From Rhizobium sp. BK316 (GTDB taxonomy: Bacteria; Pseudomonadota; Alphaproteobacteria; Rhizobiales; Rhizobiaceae), in contig NZ_JACHZR010000001.1 of NCBI RefSeq assembly GCF_014193695.1, positions 161,309-225,308 on the forward strand: 64,000 nt of DNA, read 5' to 3'. The stretch's first letter is position 1, and every line of letters begins with the position of its first letter. Positions 54,758 to 63,176 of this stretch are shown here, in pieces. The notes beneath the pieces are model-generated. The model did no database searches and was not told the origin of the DNA. It was given only the letters and a program-made list of their open reading frames with translations. Made by a program: the position numbers and the translations under genes.

Positions 54758-55704
54758 AACAGATCAGACGTCGGGCGTTTACCGCCGCTCTTGCCTTTAC
54801 CGCGCTCGCCGGTGCCACACTCGGAGCCTCGCTTGCCCAGGCGGCCGGCAAGACCTATGCGCTTGTGCAGATCAATCAGCAGGCGCTTTTCTTCAATCAG
54901 ATCAACGAAGGTGCCCAGAAGGCGGCCGATGCATCCGGCGACAAGCTTGTCATCTTCAACGCCAATAATGACGCTTCCGCCCAGAACAGCGCCATCGAAA
55001 ATTACATCCAGCAGAAGGTCGATGGCCTGATCGTCGTGGCGATCGACGTCAACGGCATCATGCCGGCCGTCAAGCAGGCCTCGGATGCCGGCATCCCGGT
55101 CGTTGCCATCGACGCGGTCCTGCCGGAAGGCCCTCAGAAGTCGCAGATCGGCGTCGACAACGGCAAGGCCGGCGCCGACATGGGCGCCTATTTCCTCGAC
55201 TATGTGAAGAAGAACATGGGCGGCAAGGCCAAGGTCGGCATTGTCGGCGCGTTGAACTCCTACATTCAGAACCTTCGCCAGAAAGGCTTCGAGGATGCCA
55301 TCAAGAGCGATGGCATCGAGACGTCAGGGGTCGTCGATGGCCAGAATATCCAGGACAATGCGCTTGCCGCTGCCGAGAACCTGATCACCGGCAATCCGGA
55401 CATGACGGCGATCTACGCAACGGGCGAGCCGGCTCTCCTTGGCGCGATCGCCGCTGTCCAGAGCCAGGGCAAGCAGGACAGCATCAAGGTCTTTGGCTGG
55501 GATCTGACCGCGCAGGCGATCTCCGGCCTTGACGACGGCTATGTCGTTGCCGTCGTCCAGCAGGATCCTGCCGGCGAAGGCAAGGCTGCGGTCGAGGCTC
55601 TCGCCAAGCTGACTGCAGGTCAGAGTGTCGAAAAGAGCATCTCCGTTCCGATCACCATCGTGACGAAGGAAAATGTCGAGCCGTACCGGGCCGTCTTCAA
55701 ATGA
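54754..55704 (+). CDS. Ribose-type ABC transporter, periplasmic binding protein
   Basis: A 316-residue periplasmic protein with a signal peptide (MKQIRRRAFTAALAFTAL onward) ending near residue 30 after SLAQA. The mature domain starts YALVQINQQALFFNQINEG, a family-typical first strand, and has IKVFGWDLTAQAISGL near residue 244. In this position many family members read VxGFDG rather than VFGWDL, so the ligand pocket may differ from that of plain ribose binders. Overlaps of 4 nt couple it to lacI and to the ATPase. Confidence 0.92.
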   Translation: MKQIRRRAFTAALAFTALAGATLGASLAQAAGKTYALVQINQQALFFNQINEGAQKAADASGDKLVIFNANNDASAQNSAIENYIQQKVDGLIVVAIDVNGIMPAVKQASDAGIPVVAIDAVLPEGPQKSQIGVDNGKAGADMGAYFLDYVKKNMGGKAKVGIVGALNSYIQNLRQKGFEDAIKSDGIETSGVVDGQNIQDNALAAAENLITGNPDMTAIYATGEPALLGAIAAVQSQGKQDSIKVFGWDLTAQAISGLDDGYVVAVVQQDPAGEGKAAVEALAKLTAGQSVEKSISVPITIVTKENVEPYRAVFK

Positions 55705-56510
55705 TGAGTGACAACCGGCCTGTTTATGCCGGAGCCGGGGAGGCGCAAGCCTCCCCGCATTCCTCCGGCTCGTCCGCGCGAACGCCTGCCGTGTCGTTGC
55801 GCGGTATCCGCAAGACCTTCGGTTCGCACCAGGCGCTGCGCGGCGTCGACCTGGACCTCTTTCCCGGCGAATGCCTCGGCCTCGTCGGCGACAATGCTGC
55901 CGGCAAGTCGACACTGACCAAAATCATCTCCGGAACCTACCTGCCGGATGAGGGAACGATTTCGCTCAACGGCGAAGAGGTTCGCCTTTCCGGGCCTGCA
56001 GATGCTCGCGACCGCCATATCGAAATGGTCTTCCAGGATCTGAGCCTTTGCGACCACATCGATGTCGTCGGCAATCTGTTTCTCGGGCGTGAGCTGACCA
56101 AAGGTCCGTTTCTCGATCGTCAGAGAATGATGAGGGAGGCACGCCGGATGCTGGACGCGCTTGAAATCCGCATTCCGCGCCTCTCTGCCAAGGTGGAGAA
56201 GCTGTCGGGTGGGCAACGGCAGGCGATTGCGATCGCCCGAGCGGCATCATTCAACCCCAAGGTCCTGATCATGGACGAGCCGACCTCGGCCCTTGCGGTC
56301 GCCGAAGTCGAAGCCGTGCTCGCTCTGATCAACAGGGTCAAGGCAAAGGGTGTGTCCGTCGTCCTCATCACCCACCGCCTTCAGGACCTGTTCCGGGTCT
56401 GCGACCGGATCGCGGTGATGTACGAGGGCACGAAGGTCGCCGAGCGCGATATCGCCAAGACCAATCTCGAGGATCTCGTCAAGCTCATCGTCGGGGGAGA
56501 AAGACATTGA
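55701..56510 (+). CDS. Sugar ABC transporter ATP-binding protein, single NBD
   Basis: A 269-residue single-domain ATPase. Walker A GDNAAGKST is near residue 61, the signature LSGGQRQAIAIARA near 170, and Walker B VLIMDEPTSALAV near 190, followed by the H-loop VLITHRL. Most ribose-type systems use a double-domain ATPase of about 500 residues, as in the other two transporters here. The single-domain form resembles the fructose (Frc) system of rhizobia. The first 30 residues are a poorly conserved extension. It is coupled by 4-nt overlaps on both sides. Confidence 0.92.
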   Translation: MMSDNRPVYAGAGEAQASPHSSGSSARTPAVSLRGIRKTFGSHQALRGVDLDLFPGECLGLVGDNAAGKSTLTKIISGTYLPDEGTISLNGEEVRLSGPADARDRHIEMVFQDLSLCDHIDVVGNLFLGRELTKGPFLDRQRMMREARRMLDALEIRIPRLSAKVEKLSGGQRQAIAIARAASFNPKVLIMDEPTSALAVAEVEAVLALINRVKAKGVSVVLITHRLQDLFRVCDRIAVMYEGTKVAERDIAKTNLEDLVKLIVGGERH

Positions 56511-57511
56511 CCGTCTACACCGAACGCGCCAAGGGCTCGCCGATGGCCGACTTCCTGAGCGAAAACGCCCAGGTCCTGTCGATCGCCTTCTTTTTCCTGG
56601 CATGCCTCGTCTTCTTTTCGCTGACGACCACCACCTTCATGACGATGGGCAACATCCTGAACATCGTGCGTCAGGCCGCGCCCATCCTCGCCGTTGCGGT
56701 CGCCATGACGCTCGTCATCGTCACCGGCGGCATCGATCTGTCGGTCGGCTCGATGCTGGCTTTGATCAATGCCGTCGCGGCAATTGCGCTCGCCACCGGC
56801 ATTCCCTGGCCGGTCGTCTGCCTCGGCATGCTCGCTCTCGGCGGCATCGTCGGCCTTCTGCAGGGCTGGTTCATCGCCTACCAGAATATTCCCGCCTTCA
56901 TCGTTACTCTTGCAGGGCTTTCCATCCTGCGCGGCGTGGCGCTTTACCTGACACAGGGTTATTCCATCCCGATCAACAACGAGCCCGGCTTCTTCTATCT
57001 GGGACGCGGCGAACTCGCCGGTTTTCCCGTCCCGGCGCTCATCGCAATCCTGGTCGCGATCGTCGGATATGTCGTCATGGCGGTTACAAAATACGGACGG
57101 CAGATCGTGGCGGTCGGATCCAACATGGAGGCCGCGCGCCGGGTCGGCATGCCTGCCAAATGGATCGTCGCCTCGGTCTATCTCGTCTCCGGGGTCGCCT
57201 CGGCATTGGCGGGCCTGTTGATCGCGGCCCGTCTCGGCTCCGGCTCCTCGAATGCGGCCGTCGGCTTCGAACTGCAGGTCATCGCGGCCGTCGTGCTCGG
57301 CGGCACCTCGCTGATGGGCGGGCGCGGCACCATGATCGGGACCGTCCTCGGCACGATGACCATTGCCGTCATCGGCAACGGCCTGATCCTAATGCATATC
57401 TCGCCTTTCTTCACCCAGATCGTCACCGGAGCGATCATCCTGGTTGCCATCTGGCTGAATACCCGCATCTTCACTGCCAACTTCCGCTTGGCAGGCAGGA
57501 GGAAGAGCTGA
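56507..57511 (+). CDS. Ribose-type sugar ABC transporter permease
   Basis: A 334-residue RbsC-family inner-membrane permease. The start is a TTG at 56507 overlapping the ATPase stop, with GGGGGAG six nt upstream; an ATG at 56543 is the next choice. GGIDLSVGSMLAL is near residue 76 and GGTSLMGGRGTMIGT near 265. It ends in TGATG, overlapping the phosphotriesterase-like gene, which ties uptake to the first hydrolase. Confidence 0.92.
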   Translation: MTVYTERAKGSPMADFLSENAQVLSIAFFFLACLVFFSLTTTTFMTMGNILNIVRQAAPILAVAVAMTLVIVTGGIDLSVGSMLALINAVAAIALATGIPWPVVCLGMLALGGIVGLLQGWFIAYQNIPAFIVTLAGLSILRGVALYLTQGYSIPINNEPGFFYLGRGELAGFPVPALIAILVAIVGYVVMAVTKYGRQIVAVGSNMEAARRVGMPAKWIVASVYLVSGVASALAGLLIAARLGSGSSNAAVGFELQVIAAVVLGGTSLMGGRGTMIGTVLGTMTIAVIGNGLILMHISPFFTQIVTGAIILVAIWLNTRIFTANFRLAGRRKS

Positions 57512-58581
57512 TGGCGACAAACGAGCTTTCGCCGGGTCACGTGCGGTCCGGCAATGTGATGGCGGTCCAGGGGCCTGTACCGGTGTCGGACATCGGCGTC
57601 ACGCTGATGCACGAGCATATCCTCAATGATTGCCGTTGCTGGTGGCATGCCCCGAAAGAACCCGAACGGCAATATCTTGCTGAAGGTTTCGTCTGCATGG
57701 AAATCCTCGGTGAGCTCCGGCAGGATCCTTTCGTCAACAAGCACAACATCACGCTCGACGACGAGACGCTTGCGATGACAGAGCTTCAGGATTTTGCCGG
57801 TCTCGGCGGCCAGACGGTCGTCGAGCCGACATGCCAGGGCATTGGCCGCGATCCGCTGGCCTTGCGGCGGATCTCCAAGGCGACGGGACTGAACATTATC
57901 ATGGGGGCCGGCTTCTATCTCGGCTCCTCGCACCCGGAAAAGGTTGCAGGCATGTCGGTCGGGCAGATCGCCGACGAGATCGTGTCTGAGGCGATCATCG
58001 GCGCTGACGGCACCGATGTCAGGATCGGTCTGATCGGCGAGATCGGGGTGTCGTCGGATTTCACCGCCGAGGAAGAAAAATCGCTGCGGGGTGCCGCCCA
58101 GGCACAGGTGCGCACCGGTCTGCCCTTGATGGTTCACCTTCCCGGCTGGTTCCGCCTGGGGCACAGGGTTCTGGATGTCGTTGCCTCCGAAGGCGGCGAT
58201 CTCAGGCACACGGTGCTCTGCCACATGAACCCGTCACATGACGATCTCAACTATCAGTCGGAACTCGCCGCCCGCGGCGCATTTCTCGAATATGACATGA
58301 TCGGCATGGATTTCTTCTATGCGGACCAGCAGGTGCAATGCCCAAGCGACGAGGAGGCGGCGCGGGCACTCGTCAAGCTCGTCGAGATGGGGCACACCGA
58401 CCGTCTTCTCCTGTCCCACGACGTCTTCTTGAAGATGATGCTCAAGCATTATGGGGGCAATGGCTACGCCTATATCCTGCGTCACTTCCTGCCGCGCCTG
58501 AAGCGCCACGGTCTCGATGACGCAACGCTTGACATTTTCATGCGCGCCAACCCGCGATCGGTCTTTCAGGCAACTGCCTGA
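57511..58581 (+). CDS. Phosphotriesterase-family metal-dependent hydrolase
   Basis: A 356-residue amidohydrolase-superfamily protein. The ATG at 57511 overlaps the permease stop and follows AGGAGGAAGAG. Metal ligands are visible: HxH in LMHEHIL near residue 31, Glu in IGEIGVS near 171 in place of the carboxylated Lys of true phosphotriesterases, His in MVHLPGW near 203 and CHMNPSHDD near 230, and Asp in LLLSHDV near 289. The Glu form is found in PHP and PTER-type proteins. Lactones, phosphoesters or N-acyl compounds are possible substrates. It is coupled to the transporter. Confidence 0.9.
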   Translation: MATNELSPGHVRSGNVMAVQGPVPVSDIGVTLMHEHILNDCRCWWHAPKEPERQYLAEGFVCMEILGELRQDPFVNKHNITLDDETLAMTELQDFAGLGGQTVVEPTCQGIGRDPLALRRISKATGLNIIMGAGFYLGSSHPEKVAGMSVGQIADEIVSEAIIGADGTDVRIGLIGEIGVSSDFTAEEEKSLRGAAQAQVRTGLPLMVHLPGWFRLGHRVLDVVASEGGDLRHTVLCHMNPSHDDLNYQSELAARGAFLEYDMIGMDFFYADQQVQCPSDEEAARALVKLVEMGHTDRLLLSHDVFLKMMLKHYGGNGYAYILRHFLPRLKRHGLDDATLDIFMRANPRSVFQATA

Positions 58582-58610
58582 GTGCAAACATAAAAAGAAA
58601 TGGAAACATC

Positions 58611-59381
58611 ATGACAAAGAAGGTTCTTCTCGTCGGCGAAAGCTGGGTCAGCTCGGCTACGCATTACAAGGGCTTCGATCAGTTCGGCAGCGTTACCTTC
58701 CATCTCGGCGCCGAACCACTCGTCAAGGCGCTCGAGGGCAGCGTATTCGAACTCACCTACATGCCGGCCCACGAGGCGGTCGAACAATTTCCTTTCGATA
58801 TGGCAGGGCTCGATGCCTATGACGCGATCATCCTGTCTGATATCGGCGCCAATTCCCTGCTTCTTCCGCCTGCGGTCTGGCTGCATTCGAAGACCGTTCC
58901 GAACCGCCTGAAACTTATCAAGGCCTGGGTCGAGAAGGGTGGCGGCCTGTTGATGGTCGGCGGCTATTTTTCCTTCCAAGGCATTGATGGCAAGGCGCGC
59001 TGGCGCCGCACGCCAGTGGAGGATGTTCTGCCCGTCACCTGCCTGCCCTACGATGACCGGGTCGAAATTCCGGAGGGGACGACGCCCGTTCTCGTCAAGT
59101 CCGGTCACGAGACGGTCGCCGGCCTCTCGGGCGAATGGCCACTGCTTCTCGGCGTCAATGAGGTGGACGTGCGCAAGCGTGAGGATGTGGAAGTCGTCGC
59201 TCGTCTGCCTGACGAGGAGGGCGGTCACCCGCTCCTGGTGACCGGCCGCTTCGGCAAGGGCAAGACGGCCGCATGGACGTCCGATATCGGTCCGCATTGG
59301 CTTTCACCTGCCTTCTGCGAATGGGAAGGCTACGGACGTCTCTGGAAGAACATCCTCGGCTGGCTGACGGAGGCGAAATAA
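58611..59381 (+). CDS. Class I glutamine-amidotransferase-like protein (DUF1355 type)
   Basis: A 256-residue protein of the glutamine-amidotransferase-like superfamily seen near sugar ABC operons. The N-terminus VLLVGESWVSSATHYKGFDQ and the central GGGLLMVGGYFSFQGIDGKA near residue 110 are characteristic. A later block GKGKTAAWTSDIGPHW is near 217. The usual catalytic Cys of amidotransferases is not evident in the elbow (MVGGYFS), so a binding or non-amidotransferase role is likely. ThuA at 28256-29041 has the same general fold and also sits in a sugar operon. It starts 29 nt after the hydrolase stop. Confidence 0.85.
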   Translation: MTKKVLLVGESWVSSATHYKGFDQFGSVTFHLGAEPLVKALEGSVFELTYMPAHEAVEQFPFDMAGLDAYDAIILSDIGANSLLLPPAVWLHSKTVPNRLKLIKAWVEKGGGLLMVGGYFSFQGIDGKARWRRTPVEDVLPVTCLPYDDRVEIPEGTTPVLVKSGHETVAGLSGEWPLLLGVNEVDVRKREDVEVVARLPDEEGGHPLLVTGRFGKGKTAAWTSDIGPHWLSPAFCEWEGYGRLWKNILGWLTEAK

Positions 59382-59384
59382 CTG

Positions 59385-60287
59385 TTACTCGCCGGCAAGG
59401 ATGCCGGCGAGTTCTGCCTTGCTTGGGAAGGCCGAGCGCGTGCCCCGGCGGCTGACGGTGATGGCAGCGGCCGCGGTTGCGTGATGGATGGCTTTGGCGT
59501 CGAGTGCGGTGGAGCGAAGCGCGGCCGAGGCAAGGGCAACGGCCATGAACGTGTCGCCGGCGCCGGTCGTGTCGACGACCTCGGTGACCTGGGCGGGAAC
59601 GGTTGCAAGCACTTCGTGTCCGCTTGCAAGGATAGCGCCGCTGCCGCCGAGCGTCAGGACGGTCTGTGACACTCCGGCTTCGGCCAGGCGACGGATGGCG
59701 GCCTCGCCGGAGGATCCGGTCAGGCTTTCAGCCTCGCCCCTGTTGAGAAAGGCAATGTCGATAAGCGGCCAGAGTTCGGCGAAGTAGGGACGAAGCGGGG
59801 AGGGATTGAAGGCCGTTTTCAGACCGCGGCGTCGGGCCTCAGTGAGAATGCCGCGGGTGACGTTTTCGCTGAGATTGCCCTGCAGCACGACGAGGTCGCC
59901 GCTGATGGCGTCGCCAAGCGGGGCAAGCGCCTCCGACAGGGTCAAGGCTTCGGCCGATTCCGTCGTGGTGACGATGGCGTTTTCGCCGTCCGGCGTGGTG
60001 AAGATGATGGAGAAATCGCTGCTGCGGTTCGGACTGCCCAACAGACGGGCATCCAAGGTCTCGCCGGCAAGCTGGTCGCGGATCGTCTGGGCGCGGAAAT
60101 CCTCGCCGACAGCCGTGACGAGCGTCGTGGGAAGGCCTGTGCGGCCCATCACGACCGCCTGATTGGCGCCCTTACCGCCAAGGTCGCGGGTTTCCTCCCG
60201 ACCGAGGATCGAGGCGCCCGCTTCGGGCATGGACATTACGGAAATGGTTTCGTCGATGGCGACGTTACCGATGACATAGGCACGCAT
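59385..60287 (-). CDS. PfkB/ribokinase-family sugar kinase
   Basis: A 300-residue kinase. The sugar-binding GGKGANQAVV is at about residues 38-47, and the ATP-binding, catalytic-base motif DTTGAGDTF is near residue 240. These match ribokinase closely. It is convergent with the GATase-like gene and divergent from the BtpA gene with only 26 nt between starts, so its promoter must lie inside or very near the neighbouring genes. It probably phosphorylates the sugar released by the cluster, ribose or a similar pentose being the simplest guess. Confidence 0.92.
   Translation of the reverse strand: MRAYVIGNVAIDETISVMSMPEAGASILGREETRDLGGKGANQAVVMGRTGLPTTLVTAVGEDFRAQTIRDQLAGETLDARLLGSPNRSSDFSIIFTTPDGENAIVTTTESAEALTLSEALAPLGDAISGDLVVLQGNLSENVTRGILTEARRRGLKTAFNPSPLRPYFAELWPLIDIAFLNRGEAESLTGSSGEAAIRRLAEAGVSQTVLTLGGSGAILASGHEVLATVPAQVTEVVDTTGAGDTFMAVALASAALRSTALDAKAIHHATAAAAITVSRRGTRSAFPSKAELAGILAGE
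59387..59412. terminator. Perfect hairpin between convergent genes
   Basis: ACTCGCCGGCA, AGGA loop and TGCCGGCGAGT form an 11-bp stem starting 6 nt after the GATase-like stop. It also encodes the last residues of the PfkB kinase. TCTGCCTT follows on the plus strand, so it is a plausible though T-poor terminator. Confidence 0.5.
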
Positions 60288-60313
60288 GGCTGGCTTTCAG
60301 AAAGGAAAGAAAA

Positions 60314-61156
60314 ATGCAGCAGATATCGGATAAGGCCACAAGCGCCATACGGGAAATATTCGGCACTGACAAGGCGTTGATCGGGATGATCCATTGCCCG
60401 CCTTTCCCGGGTGCTCCACGCTATCGGAGTGCTGCGATGGAGACGATCTACGACACCTGCATGCGCGACGCGGACGCGCTCGTTAAAGGTGGCATCCATG
60501 GATTGATCGTGGAAAATCACGGCGATATTCCCTTTTCCAAGCCCGAGGATATCGGCCACGAGACCGCGGCCTTCATGTCGGTCGTGACCGACCGCATCGC
60601 GCGCGCCGCTGGTGTGCCGCTCGGTATCAACGTGCTTGCCAATGCACCGATCCCGGCCTTCGCGATTGCGGCGGCAGGCGGCGCGCGCTTCATCCGCGTC
60701 AATCAATGGGCGAACGCCTATGTCGCCAATGAAGGCTTCATGGAGGGCCGGGCGGCGGAGGCGATGCGCTATCGTTCTCTGCTACGCGCCGAGCATATCA
60801 AGGTGTTTGCCGACAGCCATGTGAAGCACGGCGCGCACGCTATCACCGCCGATCGCACGATCGACGAATTGACTCGCGACCTGGCCTTCTTCGATGCGGA
60901 CGTGGTGATCGCCACCGGCCAGAGAACGGGCAATAGCGCAACGATGGAAGAGATAGAGGAAATCGGTGCCGCCAGCCATCTGCCGTTGCTCGTAGGCTCC
61001 GGCGTGACCAAGGACAATATCGTCGAGATCCTGAAGCGCACCAACGGCGTCATCGTCGCCTCGTCGCTCAAGGAGGGTGGTGTCTGGTGGAACCCCGTCG
61101 AGCCGGCCCGCGTGGTAGCCTTCGTCGAAGCCGCAAAACCCGGCCTGGAGGCGTAA
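60314..61156 (+). CDS. BtpA/SgcQ-family TIM-barrel protein
   Basis: A 280-residue protein of the BtpA/SgcQ family. IGMIHCPPFPGAPRY is at about residues 23-37, IVENHGDIPFSKPE near 66, LGINVLANAPIPAFAIA near 100, FIRVNQWANAYVANEG near 125, and SGVTKDNI near 233. The fold is a TIM barrel with phosphate-binding loops, and members near sugar kinases are suspected nucleosidases or phosphoribosyl-handling enzymes, without a settled reaction. The ATG follows AAAGGAAAGAAAA. It heads a BtpA-TenA-amidohydrolase operon. Confidence 0.9.
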   Translation: MQQISDKATSAIREIFGTDKALIGMIHCPPFPGAPRYRSAAMETIYDTCMRDADALVKGGIHGLIVENHGDIPFSKPEDIGHETAAFMSVVTDRIARAAGVPLGINVLANAPIPAFAIAAAGGARFIRVNQWANAYVANEGFMEGRAAEAMRYRSLLRAEHIKVFADSHVKHGAHAITADRTIDELTRDLAFFDADVVIATGQRTGNSATMEEIEEIGAASHLPLLVGSGVTKDNIVEILKRTNGVIVASSLKEGGVWWNPVEPARVVAFVEAAKPGLEA

Positions 61157-61161
61157 CGATC

Positions 61162-61806
61162 ATGGGCGATACCCTCTCGCAACAGATGCTCGACGAAAAC
61201 CGTGACGTCTTCGAAGCCATGGTGAACCATCGTTTCGTCGAGGATATCAAGGCTGACCGCCTTTCGAACGAGACGTTCGAGCGATACCTCGTCTTCGAAG
61301 GCGCCTTCGTCGACACGGCGATTGCTATCTTCTCCTACGCCACCGCCAAAGCCGAAACCATCGCCCAGAAGCGTTGGCTGATCGGCGTTCTGGATGCGCT
61401 CGCAAACCAGCAGATCGCCTATTTCGAAAAGACATTTGCTGCCCGCGGCATAGACCCCTCCCGCTACGACACCGGCCGGGCCGATGTCGCTTCCTTCCGC
61501 GACGGCATGCTGGCAATTGCCCGTGACGGCGGTTTTCTTGACACGATTGCTGCCATGTTCGCCGCCGAATGGATGTACTGGACCTGGTCGACTGCGGTGA
61601 ACTCGACTGCAATCAGCGATCCCTTGCTCAAGGAATGGGTCAAGCTTCACGCAGAACCGGAGTTCGAAGCGCAGGCGCGCTGGCTGAAGGCCGTTCTGGA
61701 CGAGGCGGGCGAGACCATGGATACTGCCGAACGCAAGCGGTTGAGCGCCATATTCGGGCATGCGCAACGTCTTGAGATCGACTTTCACGAGGCAGCCTAT
61801 TCCTGA
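61162..61806 (+). CDS. TenA-family protein
   Basis: A 214-residue all-helical TenA/THI-4 family protein, 5 nt after the BtpA gene. Family features: FVEDIKADRLSNETFERYL near residue 25, then FAAEWMYWTWS near 134. In classical thiaminase II (TenA_C) this position carries a Cys nucleophile before EW. Here it is Ala, with the Glu kept, as in the TenA_E group. A C-N bond hydrolase on a pyrimidine-like substrate is the family expectation, but with sugar genes around it a different amine may be the target. It may also be a metal- or haem-binding helical protein. Confidence 0.88.
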   Translation: MGDTLSQQMLDENRDVFEAMVNHRFVEDIKADRLSNETFERYLVFEGAFVDTAIAIFSYATAKAETIAQKRWLIGVLDALANQQIAYFEKTFAARGIDPSRYDTGRADVASFRDGMLAIARDGGFLDTIAAMFAAEWMYWTWSTAVNSTAISDPLLKEWVKLHAEPEFEAQARWLKAVLDEAGETMDTAERKRLSAIFGHAQRLEIDFHEAAYS

Positions 61807-61817
61807 GAGGTCGTGCA

Positions 61818-63095
61818 ATGACTGCGAATATCGACATCGATAGCGCGCGCTTGCTGGGTCGCCTCGATCAGTTTGCCGAGATCGGCGCGACCGCGCGCGG
61901 TGGCGTCAATCGTCAAGCCTTGACTGGACTGGATCGGGAAGCCCGGGCCTTGCTGGCCGGGCTGGCCGCCGCGCGCGGTTTTGGCGTCTTCCAGGATCCC
62001 GTCGCAAATCTCTTCATCCGCCGTACCGGCAGGGATGATGGCACGCCGCCGCTCTTGATCGGCAGTCACCTCGATAGCCAGCCAGCCGGCGGTCGTTTCG
62101 ATGGCGCGCTCGGAACGCTCTCGGCCTTCGAGGTTCTCGAAAGCCTTGAGGATGCGGGTATCGAAACGGAAAGGCCGATCGAGGTCGTCGCCTGGACCAA
62201 TGAGGAAGGATGCCGCTTCGCACCCGGCTGCATGGGGTCGTCCGCCTTTTCGGCAGGCGTGATCCCAGCCGCATGGTCCGAGCTTGTTTCCACCGACGGC
62301 GCATTGTTCGGTGACGAACTGAAGGCAACGCTTGAGGCTCTTCCACAGGCCACGATGCGTGACCTGGGCATGCCGGTCCATGCCTATCTCGAGGTGCATA
62401 TAGAGCAGGGGCCATCGCTGGAGAGGGAAGGTATCCCTATCGGCATCGTGACGGGTATCCAGGGAACGCGATGGCTGCAGGTGGAGGTATCGGGTCAGAC
62501 GGCCCATGCCGGCACGACGGCTCTTTCCTATCGCCGGGACCCTCTGCGCGCCATGATCTCGGCGCTGGACACGCTCTATTCGACTGTCATGCCGCAGGAC
62601 GAAAGCGCCCGATTTACCGTCGGGCGCATCAATGTGGAGCCGGGAGCGATCAACGCCATTCCGGAGATGGCACGCTGTACCATCGATATTCGCCATCCCG
62701 ATTCATTGGAGATCGATCGACTAAACGCGACGATCGAGCGGTGTTTCGAGGAACGCGCCAAGGCTCAGCGCTGCGAGGTTTTGTTCAAGCGCAGCTTTGA
62801 CATGTCGCCGGCAAACTTCCCCGAAAAGCTACTGGGGGTAGTGGAGAGCGCCGCTGAAGTCGCCGGGCTGGCGACGAAAAGGATGGTGTCAGGCGCTTTT
62901 CACGATGCTCTCTTCGTCAATCGGATCGCGCCTTCGGCGATGATCTTCGTGCCCTGCCGCGAGGGCCTCAGTCATAACGAAGCCGAATATACCGCGCCCG
63001 AGCATGTCATTTCAGGAGCGAGAGTGTTGTTGCAGTCGACGGTCGAGCTTGCCAAGGCTGAGAAGGACAGAATCTCTGGCGCCATAGGCGCTTGA
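61818..63095 (+). CDS. Zn-dependent amidohydrolase of the AllC/HyuC/AmaB family (M20)
   Basis: A 425-residue peptidase-M20-type hydrolase. Metal-binding motifs are clear: LLIGSHLDSQPAGGRFDGALG near residue 75, WTNEEGCRFAP near 131, LEVHIEQGPSLE near 194, and the final SHNEAEYT near 383. Members are N-carbamoyl amino-acid hydrolases, allantoate amidohydrolases and ureidopropionases, cutting C-N bonds of ureido or amide groups. It is 11 nt after tenA, so the operon ends with an enzyme suited to release of ammonia or an amine. Substrate unknown. Confidence 0.92.
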   Translation: MTANIDIDSARLLGRLDQFAEIGATARGGVNRQALTGLDREARALLAGLAAARGFGVFQDPVANLFIRRTGRDDGTPPLLIGSHLDSQPAGGRFDGALGTLSAFEVLESLEDAGIETERPIEVVAWTNEEGCRFAPGCMGSSAFSAGVIPAAWSELVSTDGALFGDELKATLEALPQATMRDLGMPVHAYLEVHIEQGPSLEREGIPIGIVTGIQGTRWLQVEVSGQTAHAGTTALSYRRDPLRAMISALDTLYSTVMPQDESARFTVGRINVEPGAINAIPEMARCTIDIRHPDSLEIDRLNATIERCFEERAKAQRCEVLFKRSFDMSPANFPEKLLGVVESAAEVAGLATKRMVSGAFHDALFVNRIAPSAMIFVPCREGLSHNEAEYTAPEHVISGARVLLQSTVELAKAEKDRISGAIGA

Positions 63096-63176
63096 CGACG
63101 TCCCCACACATATGGAAATTGCCCTCGTCCGCTTCCTCCTCATAGAGGACTTGGCGTCGACCCCAAGACCACCTCG

